Shown piece by piece: positions 33,904 through 40,649 of a DNA stretch of 40,649 nucleotides (position 1 is the stretch's first letter; each line of letters begins with the position of its first letter). The notes below the pieces were generated by a model. That model saw only the letters and a program-made list of their open reading frames with translations, did not search any database and was not told the DNA's origin. Source of the DNA: an uncultured beta proteobacterium (lineage in GTDB: Bacteria; Pseudomonadota; Gammaproteobacteria; Burkholderiales; Rhodocyclaceae); the NCBI GenBank assembly GCA_903886975.1, contig CAISOB010000118.1, positions 1 through 40,649 on the forward strand, written 5' to 3'. Both the position numbers and the translations under genes were made by a program.

Positions 33904-35900
33904 ACCGACAAATCCACTGTCTCAAGCCAAGCCTGGAACATCAGCACATTCCACAAAGAGTGATGCCAATTGCGCACACCCGAGAGATGTTCTTCCCATC
34001 GGCGACGAATTGGGCTTGCGTGAAAATATCCCTCACGCCTTAATCTCTCCTCGTCCAGTAGCGCGTCAGCCCAATCATGAAGGGGGCCACGCAACCATGC
34101 ATCAATCGGTACGCCAAACCCCATTTTTGGCCGTTCGATCAATGCTCTTGGGACATGCCGATATAATACTTGGCGCAACGCCCACTTGGATTGTCCGTCA
34201 CGCAATTTCATCGACTGTGGCAAGTGCCAGGCAAACTCAACCACGCGATGATCCAGAAACGGCACACGACTCTCAAGAGATACGCTCATCGCTGCTCGAT
34301 CTACCTTCACCAATATATCGTCTGGCAGATAACTCAGCATATCAAGTGCCATGAATCGTTGAGTTTGATCAAGGCCGGTCAGTAGCAGCGCGTTACCGGT
34401 TAGTAAGGTCGGTGGCTCATGTCCGCCGACGACCACCGATTCGGGCACATCCCAATGCGATATCATTTTCAAATGGAGCGATTCTGCCGAATTACTTGCC
34501 ATCACATACGCAGCTTTGTGCAGCTTGTCGCCGAGCTTCGCGCCTCGGAAGGAGTGCGGTAGCATTGCGGAAAGACAATTCCAAGTATGAGGTTCGATAC
34601 TGGTCACTCCTTGTACAATAAGTTTCGTTAGTGGCGCAGGCAGTGCTGACAAACAACGCCATATTCTTGAAACATTTTTATAGTGGTTATAACCACAAAA
34701 CAATTCATCCCCACCATCACCAGAGAGTGACACGGTCACGCGCTCCTTTGCCAGTTGCGAAACCAGCAACGTTGGGATCTGCGAAGAATCAGCAAACGGC
34801 TCATCGTATATGGTGGGCATATCCGGAATTACTGCCATTAAATCTTTAGCCGTAACATATAACTCGGTGTGATTTGTGCCCAAATGTTTGGCGACTGCTT
34901 TGGCATGTGTCGCTTCGTTATATCCTGCTTCATCGAAGCCAATGCTAAATGTCTTCACTGGCCGGTCGGCCTGCCGCTGCATCAATGCCACAATCGTGGA
35001 AGAATCAATCCCGCCGGACAAGAAAGCACCCAGCGGCACATCCGCTATCATCTGCTGACGAACAGCATCTGCGAGCAAACTTTCTAGTTCATCCACTGCT
35101 TGAGTCGGACTGCCGGCAAAGCCATTGGCAACGCCAGCCACTGCCACCGCGGCGCCAGACCAATACACGACCACATTTGGCTCTGTTTGCTGCAGAGAAA
35201 CCGACAACATGCATCCGGGGCGCAGCTTTGCGATCCCATTATAGATTGAGTAAGGCGCTGGGATATATCCATGCCGCAGCAGCAAGCACAGAGCGCCACG
35301 ATCAACATCCGTTTGAAAAGCTGGATGTGCTCGCAACGCCTTTAATTCTGAGCCGAAAAGGAAGGTGTCGCCATGCCAGCCGTAATACAGAGGCTTTTCA
35401 CCAATCCGGTCGCGCGCCAACGTGAGCGTGCATGACGCCCTGTCCCACACCGCTAACGCGAACATGCCACTTGAGCGCTCCAGTGTTCCCAGAATGCCCC
35501 AAGCCTCAAAGCCAGCAAGCAGTGTTTCTGTATCAGAATGGCCACGCCACTGAATTCTCGTCTCGCCATCATTCAAGGCCGCCCTTTCTCGAGTGACCGA
35601 TAGAATCGAAATCTGCCCCTCCAACGCGTGGCGCAGATCAAGATGGTTATATATCTCGCCATTAAAGGCGAGCACATAGCGCCCGCTCGCCGAATGCATT
35701 GGCTGATGGCCGGCGGCCGATAAGTCCAAAATCGACAGGCGTCGGTGGCCCAAGCCAATATGTCGATCCACATCGCACCAATAGCCTTCATCGTTGGGGC
35801 CACGATGAATAATTTTGTCAGCCATGCGCTTAAGCAAGACAGTCTCATCCAGTCCGTGTTGCTTAATAGAACCTCCAAGAAAACCAACCAAGCCACACAT
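33900..35900 (-). CDS. asnB: Asparagine-synthase-type glutamine amidotransferase
   Basis: The product (666 aa) has an N-terminal class II glutaminase domain whose catalytic Cys2 follows the initiator Met (MCGLVGFLGG), with RGPNDEGYW and AFNGEIYNHLDLR, and a C-terminal synthetase domain with the PP-loop LSGGIDSS and later SLSGDGGDELFCGYN. The ATG at 35900 is fixed by the need for an N-terminal Cys; the frame is open 32 codons further. In polysaccharide clusters such enzymes (WbpS-like) often amidate sugar carboxylates, such as uronamides, rather than make free asparagine; that is inference here. It lies 2 bp after the deacetylase gene and overlaps the next glycosyltransferase. Confidence 0.92.
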   Translation of the reverse strand: MCGLVGFLGGSIKQHGLDETVLLKRMADKIIHRGPNDEGYWCDVDRHIGLGHRRLSILDLSAAGHQPMHSASGRYVLAFNGEIYNHLDLRHALEGQISILSVTRERAALNDGETRIQWRGHSDTETLLAGFEAWGILGTLERSSGMFALAVWDRASCTLTLARDRIGEKPLYYGWHGDTFLFGSELKALRAHPAFQTDVDRGALCLLLRHGYIPAPYSIYNGIAKLRPGCMLSVSLQQTEPNVVVYWSGAAVAVAGVANGFAGSPTQAVDELESLLADAVRQQMIADVPLGAFLSGGIDSSTIVALMQRQADRPVKTFSIGFDEAGYNEATHAKAVAKHLGTNHTELYVTAKDLMAVIPDMPTIYDEPFADSSQIPTLLVSQLAKERVTVSLSGDGGDELFCGYNHYKNVSRIWRCLSALPAPLTKLIVQGVTSIEPHTWNCLSAMLPHSFRGAKLGDKLHKAAYVMASNSAESLHLKMISHWDVPESVVVGGHEPPTLLTGNALLLTGLDQTQRFMALDMLSYLPDDILVKVDRAAMSVSLESRVPFLDHRVVEFAWHLPQSMKLRDGQSKWALRQVLYRHVPRALIERPKMGFGVPIDAWLRGPLHDWADALLDEERLRREGYFHASPIRRRWEEHLSGVRNWHHSLWNVLMFQAWLETVDLSV

Positions 35901-35902
35901 AA

Positions 35903-36649
35903 TCAGTCGGCCTTTGCTAAACGAAGGTTGCGAATCTTCCGCAATACACAAGTGGTAATAACTCTGATAGCCAAAGATATTCCGGGGACAGGGCAACTGA
36001 TGTTGACAGCGTCATTAAACGAGATGAATCGATCTTTGTGTTGCCGAACAAAATGCAAGGTATTCTCCACCTGCCTCTGGGTCATATTGTTGACATGCAA
36101 ACAAATTGTGTAAACACCAAAACCGAAATGCTTGGGTGCGCTGAACAATTGTGGGACTGCCCTCAGAGAGCCGATGTCGTATGGATAAACACCATACCCA
36201 TCAGTAATATGTAGAAAGTTCAGCTCCTTTAGCACCTGCAAGGTAACTTCGTCAAAGGAATGAGCAGGCGCCATGAATACCGGCTGCCAGACGCCTTGCT
36301 GGACTAGAATTTTTTTCCCCTCGACCAACTTGGAAAGCTGCTCTTCGTAAGGAAGACCAGCCAGTTCGGATTTATTCCCTACGCCTAGTATCCCGCGACA
36401 TCTTGTGACGTATTGGTGTGTATAACCGTGCTGTGCAATCGTGCAGCCACGTGCAGACCAATCACGAACCACATCCCAAAAATCATGCCGAACAGGCTCG
36501 ACTGCCAGCTTCGGATCAAGGCATTTTGGCACCACTCCAAGCAGGAGAGGAATATTGAACTCCCGGCTCAGCGCATCAAAGGCAGAAAATTTCGACCACG
36601 CCATATTCGGCGAAATATCGTCGAAGCGAAGAATGAATTTAGGAGTCAT
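35903..36649 (-). CDS. Polysaccharide deacetylase-like protein (DUF2334 type)
   Basis: The product (248 aa) has a carbohydrate-esterase-like barrel: FILRFDDISPNM provides the Asp pair near residue 10, and GCTIAQHGYTHQYV carries the H-x-x-x-H metal motif near residue 75. Later strands PVFMAPAHSFDEVTLQVLKELNF and DRFISFNDAV fit the DUF2334/NodB superfamily. The likely activity is removal of N- or O-acetyl groups from a sugar or lipid-linked intermediate. The ATG at 36649 overlaps the methyltransferase stop as TGATG; an upstream TTG at 36652 is a possible alternative. No signal peptide is seen, so it is predicted to act in the cytosol. Confidence 0.85.
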   Translation of the reverse strand: MTPKFILRFDDISPNMAWSKFSAFDALSREFNIPLLLGVVPKCLDPKLAVEPVRHDFWDVVRDWSARGCTIAQHGYTHQYVTRCRGILGVGNKSELAGLPYEEQLSKLVEGKKILVQQGVWQPVFMAPAHSFDEVTLQVLKELNFLHITDGYGVYPYDIGSLRAVPQLFSAPKHFGFGVYTICLHVNNMTQRQVENTLHFVRQHKDRFISFNDAVNISCPVPGISLAIRVITTCVLRKIRNLRLAKAD

Positions 36650-37260
36650 CAACGAACTCTAGAGTGCAATTCGATTAAAAACGCTTTATGAAACCTCGCC
36701 GGCAAGACAATTTCTTTAACATTACAAGCAACATCTTCAAAAAAAACATTGATGTGTACTGGGTTGTAATAGACAATACTAATCTTTTTATTTTCAGAAA
36801 AATATATAGATTTGTGCAACGAATTCAAGAATCTTATAATAACGCTTTCATCAAACGGGTTGAATAGGTAAAACAAGGTTCCATCCGATGGAATCAAGTT
36901 TATTGCATTACCGCAAAGCAATGTAACATTTGAGAAATTGGATAGACGTTTAGATGTAGCTGATAATACTTCTGGATCCAGCTCTATCCCATAGATTTTA
37001 TTTTCAGGAAAATTACTAAGCCAAAAATTAAGTACTCGGCCTTTACCACAACCGATATCGACCAAGACGTCGTTATTAGCTATGAGCGAGGAAAATTCTT
37101 TTTTGAAAAGGTAGCCTAACACTTCATAATCTGAGTTTGCCGTATCATAAGCACCGACGTCTGCAAATGGTGTTTTTTTAACTCCACCCAAGAAACGCCC
37201 ATAGCGTAAATCAATTACAACGTTACGATAAAGTCGAGTTATTACATTAATTATGTTCAT
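36649..37260 (-). CDS. Class I SAM-dependent methyltransferase
   Basis: The product (203 aa) has a Rossmann-fold methyltransferase core: the SAM-binding motif I VDIGCGKGRVLNFW near residue 67, the acidic strand-2 end IYGIELDPEVL and motif with FYLFNPFDESVI. It resembles the small FkbM-unrelated methyltransferases found in glycan clusters. The substrate is unknown. Composition is much more AT-rich than all neighbours, which indicates recent acquisition. The ATG at 37260 is preferred because the upstream codons read poorly, but no clear ribosome-binding site is visible. Its stop is coupled to the deacetylase start. Confidence 0.82.
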   Translation of the reverse strand: MNIINVITRLYRNVVIDLRYGRFLGGVKKTPFADVGAYDTANSDYEVLGYLFKKEFSSLIANNDVLVDIGCGKGRVLNFWLSNFPENKIYGIELDPEVLSATSKRLSNFSNVTLLCGNAINLIPSDGTLFYLFNPFDESVIIRFLNSLHKSIYFSENKKISIVYYNPVHINVFFEDVACNVKEIVLPARFHKAFLIELHSRVR

Positions 37261-37362
37261 GTCTGAATTATTTAATACGCGAGTCGTGAGCCGTAAACAA
37301 CAGACCAATAAAATATAATTTTGTTGTACAACATATCATGTTATAAATTAATCATTAACATT

Positions 37363-38277
37363 CTAAAAGTCGCTGGCAGCTAAGGTGATACCGCTCACGT
37401 CAAGAGGTTGAACCGCTGCAGTCCATCGCGTGACAAAAAAGGGAAATGTCCGATTCAGTGGCAATTTCCACGATCCCGCCTGGACATGCTCTTTGCCAAG
37501 ACCACACCCCGAATGCATTACTAAGGTGGGGCTCGTCGCACTTCCCACTACCATAGTTAAACTAGCAAGAGGGGCCACATAGTCGACTAGCAAAGCAACT
37601 GGCCCCTTATACGTCCGTGTTACGCGTAAACCCATCAAGCTCCCACCGTGATAGATCGCAGCTACCGTATATTCACGATGCGGAGCATCGAGAAAGCGCC
37701 ACTCAATGAATTCCGGGGAATATAGAAGATGCACATCGTTTCGTTCGGCCATTGACGCCCAAAAATCGACCGGCAACTCGCGTAACTGGTCACCATTCTT
37801 GATACGAGTGATCTTTACGCCGGAGAATGGTGACCGCCATTTTGCCATACGCAGCTTAAGCGGCTCTCTGAATTGCATCTTTTGCCGTCTCCATCCTGGC
37901 ATTGCATTGGCATTCGGGTGTCCGAGTAACCAAGTGTCGTCTGCGGCCAGGTATTCCTTGGCCCGGCGAATCATTTTTACAAATAGATTCTTGCTCCTGT
38001 GCTCAGGATGAGTTAGTACATTGACAGCAAAACACGCCTTCTGCATTTGCCCAGCGCGCTGCAGTAAAACCGGGATCAATGCAATCACTCCGATCCAGAT
38101 ACCTTCTTCATGCGCTATAACCAAAGTCGCCTTGCCAGCAGGGTTATGTAAATAAAACCAAGCGAGAAACTCTTCCGTGAGTGCAGGATGGCCTGTGGCG
38201 TAGTACGTTTTCCCGATTTCAATCAGTTGCGTAAAGTGGTTTAGCTCCGCCGGCCAAACATCAATATTTGTATCCAT
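37363..38277 (-). CDS. GNAT-family acyltransferase-like protein
   Basis: The product (304 aa) resembles GNAT acetyltransferases found in polysaccharide clusters. The first half has the GNAT pattern: TLVIAHEEGIWIGVIALIPVLL, then CFAVNVLTHPEHRSKNLFVKMIRRAKEYLA with the acetyl-CoA-binding loop in the HPEHRSKNLF region, then LLGHPNANAMPGWRRQKMQF. The second half (about residues 150-304) repeats alpha/beta elements, including SPEFIEWRFLDAPHREY, and may bind the acceptor. It probably adds an acyl group to a sugar amine. It follows the upstream glycosyltransferase by 21 bp. Confidence 0.75.
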   Translation of the reverse strand: MDTNIDVWPAELNHFTQLIEIGKTYYATGHPALTEEFLAWFYLHNPAGKATLVIAHEEGIWIGVIALIPVLLQRAGQMQKACFAVNVLTHPEHRSKNLFVKMIRRAKEYLAADDTWLLGHPNANAMPGWRRQKMQFREPLKLRMAKWRSPFSGVKITRIKNGDQLRELPVDFWASMAERNDVHLLYSPEFIEWRFLDAPHREYTVAAIYHGGSLMGLRVTRTYKGPVALLVDYVAPLASLTMVVGSATSPTLVMHSGCGLGKEHVQAGSWKLPLNRTFPFFVTRWTAAVQPLDVSGITLAASDF

Positions 38278-38298
38278 AGTCGTACCCCGATAATGTGA

Positions 38299-39522
38299 CT
38301 AGGAGGATTCCCTCGGTACCCGAGGCGACGCCGCAGCAGCAAACAAGGCATCAAACCTGGAGATCATTTGCGTCAAGGTAAAGTCCTGAACGATTCGTGC
38401 GCGGTTGACCGCACCTAGATGCCTCCGATCATGCGCATCCATCAGCGCGAGCGCGATAATGCGATCCGCGAGTTGTGCGGCATCACCGGGAGACGCGATA
38501 AGATCTTTTTCAAGCAACAATTCTCTACACTGACCCACATCGGTGGCAATGCATGCGACACCGGAGGCCATTGCCTCAACAAGTGAATTGGGAAATGACT
38601 CACTAATTGACGGCAAAACGAAGAAATCAAGCGCCCTGAGCAGACGCGCTACATCACTTCGTTTGCCAAGAAGATGCAATTGATTTAGCTCAAGTCCGGA
38701 TACCCCTGACAACTTCTTGAGTTCGACGCTCTCATTTGTCACATTGTTTCCCACCGCCAGCAAATGAAGGAGCGTACCCGTCTTCTTACACAATTTAGAT
38801 TTTGCGATCGCTAGCGCCTGAAACAGTATGGCGTAGCCTTTCTCGGGCACGAAGCGACCGACACACCCTATTAACAAGGCATCTGTAGGGATTCCAAGCT
38901 CTTCTCGAACAGCCCTTCGTGCAGAAACATCCGGGAAATAGCAACTGGCATCCAACCCGTTCGGGATCACTGTCCACTCACCGATAGCACCGCGGAACCC
39001 AATGTCTATATGCGCTTTAACCGCCGCACTTGAGTTGGACACCAGCGCAGGCTGCATCAAGCGAGACATAATAGCGAGTAGTCTCTGCACCATGTATCGA
39101 CCTGGTTTTTTTAGTGGGGCGACGAATGGCAAACTTCTGATATGCCAAACCACTGAAGGTCTGGTCTTTACAAACGGCAAAACCAGACTTGCTAGTACGC
39201 TCGCGTGGTATAGCCAAGCTGATATAACGGCGGGCTGAAAATCATTCAACTCCCTGATCAAGGCGCGAATACCACTCAGTGAAATCTGGCCACGTCGCTG
39301 TCCCAGAGCGATCACATCGATCCCTGCCGCGACCATCTGAGTACCAAGCGTATCTCCATCGCCAATATCCTTAATTACAATGACACGATGGTTACATGCG
39401 GGAATCTTGCTGCCTACCAAATAGCGCATTAGCGTCACTTCGGCTCCACCAAAGCCATTAAGGTCTCCAATGATGTGGGCGATGCGCGGCGAACTATTGG
39501 CAGGCACGGCGAATATGGTCAT
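38299..39522 (-). CDS. Glycosyltransferase family 4
   Basis: The product (407 aa) is a GT-B glycosyltransferase. The N-terminal domain contains RIAHIIGDLNGFGGAEVTLMRYL, the usual GGAE acceptor-side loop, and VISAWLYHASVLASLVLPF. The C-terminal domain contains VIPNGLDASCYFP, LLIGCVGRFVPEKGYAILFQALA and the EX7E-type SISESFPNSLVEAMASG. The ATG at 39522 is preferred; a TTG 12 bp further upstream would abut the preceding deacetylase stop. The sugar specificity is unknown. Confidence 0.9.
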   Translation of the reverse strand: MTIFAVPANSSPRIAHIIGDLNGFGGAEVTLMRYLVGSKIPACNHRVIVIKDIGDGDTLGTQMVAAGIDVIALGQRRGQISLSGIRALIRELNDFQPAVISAWLYHASVLASLVLPFVKTRPSVVWHIRSLPFVAPLKKPGRYMVQRLLAIMSRLMQPALVSNSSAAVKAHIDIGFRGAIGEWTVIPNGLDASCYFPDVSARRAVREELGIPTDALLIGCVGRFVPEKGYAILFQALAIAKSKLCKKTGTLLHLLAVGNNVTNESVELKKLSGVSGLELNQLHLLGKRSDVARLLRALDFFVLPSISESFPNSLVEAMASGVACIATDVGQCRELLLEKDLIASPGDAAQLADRIIALALMDAHDRRHLGAVNRARIVQDFTLTQMISRFDALFAAAASPRVPRESS

Positions 39523-39534
39523 GTGACGTATCAA

Positions 39535-40521
39535 TCAGATTCTTGCTTCGAAAACATCGGACATCGTCATGCTGCGCATGCCATATCGTTCCCTCAGATC
39601 GAGAAAATGGCGGACAATCTTCTGCAAGTTACCCATGTTGGCGTCAAAATCTGACCCAAAGTTATGCGGATGCCACCAAAGATGGAATCCAAGGCCTGCT
39701 ATGGCAGCGGCCGTCATGGAATTGGTTATACGCATTACCCTTAAGCCATCAAGGTGCGCAAGTTGCCTTGAGAATGGGCGCAAAAATCGACTCGCGGGTA
39801 CATTAACCATTCCGCAATCGCGGCCTGGTGAACTGAGCAGATGTCCGGCCACATTGACATAACTGTCGAGCCAGCGTCCAAACCGTTTCGCTTTACCCTC
39901 CTGGCTTTGCGCCTCCGTTACAAAAAATCTGTGCGCCGGGTTACTGCGATAGACTTGGAAGCCAGCATCGCGTGCTACTCCGAGAGCCACCGCATCATAC
40001 TCATTACGCGGGAAGACAATGCTTTGTGGCGCTATGCCCAAGTTGGCAAAGACTATCTTTGCCATTTCGAGGTCCGAGCGAAATGCTTCCGGCGTTGCGC
40101 CGGCTTCAAGGCAGTTGAAGTGCCCAAAGGTATGGCTCGCAATTTCCATACCAACTGTTTCTTGTATCTGGCGCACGAGTGAATAGCCAAAATGGTAAGG
40201 ATCGTTCCGCTCATCGCGACCGACCTCATCGAGCGTTGAGTAAAGATTGAGGCGAGGGTTTCGATAAGTGGGTCGTATCTCCGGCAAATGTGCAAGCAGA
40301 TCGGCTTTGTCTTGAAACAACAACAGCCCGACAGTTGCCCAAGTCACCCGGATATCATTCGTCTTGAATAATTTAAGCATCGCAGGCAACGCCTGCCGGA
40401 CGCCTAATATATTTTCACCATAGCTCGCGATGGTGCGCTTATCCTTAACTCCCCAGTACAATTCGAAGTCTAACGAGATTGTAAAAAAAGAATTAATCAC
40501 AATAATTAACCGCGAGTTCAA
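39535..40521 (-). CDS. NodB-type polysaccharide deacetylase
   Basis: The product (328 aa) shows the NodB metal-dependent deacetylase motifs: SLDFELYWG (catalytic Asp region near residue 18), SHTFGHFNC (His-x-x-x-His near residue 134) and the FPRNEY segment near residue 173, with LGFHLWWHPHNFG near the C-terminus carrying another active-site His. The likely reaction is N-deacetylation of a HexNAc in a surface-glycan precursor. The N-terminus is hydrophobic and very short before the first motif. It is the first gene of the cluster visible in transcription order; only an AT-rich leader lies between it and the insertion sequence. Confidence 0.87.
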   Translation of the reverse strand: MNSRLIIVINSFFTISLDFELYWGVKDKRTIASYGENILGVRQALPAMLKLFKTNDIRVTWATVGLLLFQDKADLLAHLPEIRPTYRNPRLNLYSTLDEVGRDERNDPYHFGYSLVRQIQETVGMEIASHTFGHFNCLEAGATPEAFRSDLEMAKIVFANLGIAPQSIVFPRNEYDAVALGVARDAGFQVYRSNPAHRFFVTEAQSQEGKAKRFGRWLDSYVNVAGHLLSSPGRDCGMVNVPASRFLRPFSRQLAHLDGLRVMRITNSMTAAAIAGLGFHLWWHPHNFGSDFDANMGNLQKIVRHFLDLRERYGMRSMTMSDVFEARI

Positions 40522-40609
40522 ATTCGAAGTGCAACTCTGATTAACGGGTTGAGTGGGCGAGATGTGAGAACATCCGGCCCCCTAGACCGCCAAGTCAAAG
40601 TTGCCTGGA

Positions 40610-40649
40610 ATGAATTACTCACACCTCACCCAAGACGAACGTTACCAGA
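40610..40649 (+). CDS. IS30-family transposase, N-terminal fragment at window edge
   Basis: The ATG at 40610 opens a frame reading MNYSHLTQDERYQ to the window end. This is the well-known conserved N-terminus of IS30-family DDE transposases, which begins the helix-turn-helix that binds the terminal inverted repeats. Only 13 codons are visible, so intactness cannot be judged. The preceding 30-40 bases probably contain the left inverted repeat. It is divergent from the deacetylase gene. Confidence 0.75.
   Translation, partial: MNYSHLTQDERYQ

Overview
The window looks like a betaproteobacterial chromosome, most likely from the Rhodocyclaceae or a close relative. This rests on the pyrG-kdsA-(DUF1330)-eno-ftsB order, the GC-rich codon use of the left third and the protein sequences. 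No rRNA, tRNA or CRISPR array was recognised. Assignments come from motifs and remembered families, not from a database search.

Positions 1-15147 are core chromosome. They hold an ankyrin-repeat lipoprotein gene (minus strand), a tightly packed pyrG-kdsA-DUF1330-eno-ftsB operon (CTP and KDO synthesis, glycolysis, division), a complete five-gene branched-chain-amino-acid-type ABC importer (substrate-binding protein, two permeases, two ATPases), a SIMPL/DUF541 periplasmic protein, a translationally coupled bcp-slyD pair, and mutS on the minus strand. The mutS product appears to have lost about 53 residues of the lever domain in frame.

Positions 15180-29490 are an integrative element of the Tn4371-like/trb type, all on the minus strand. 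A tyrosine integrase ends 32 bp from the mutS start codon. Next come a small XRE regulator with a clear sigma-70 promoter and overlapping palindrome, an excisionase-like protein, a DUF2274 gene and a complete P-type type IV secretion operon (traG-RHH-trbBCDE-trbJ-eexN-trbL-trbF-trbG-trbI), mostly joined by 4-bp overlaps. No relaxase, TraF peptidase or ParA/RepA gene lies beside traG. Instead there is debris: a 3' fragment of a GH24 phage-type lysozyme gene and a predicted membrane-protein gene broken by one in-frame TGA. The element therefore looks truncated or rearranged at that end.

Positions 30707-40521 are a surface-polysaccharide (O-antigen/EPS/capsule-like) cluster, also on the minus strand. 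In transcription order it runs: NodB-type deacetylase, GT4 glycosyltransferase, GNAT protein, SAM methyltransferase (very AT-rich), DUF2334 deacetylase, asparagine-synthase-type amidotransferase, GT4 glycosyltransferase, YdcF/DUF218 protein, and a WecA/WbpL-like initiating glycosyl-1-phosphate transferase. Flippase and polymerase genes are not in the window. The last 40 bases encode the start of an IS30-family transposase, so an insertion sequence sits at the upstream edge of this cluster.

The strongest leads are the internal deletion in mutS next to an integrase at its 5' end, the relaxase-less T4SS island, the palindrome-overlapped promoter of the island regulator, the nonsense-interrupted membrane protein, and a shared C-terminal motif in the adjacent TrbJ and EexN-like proteins.
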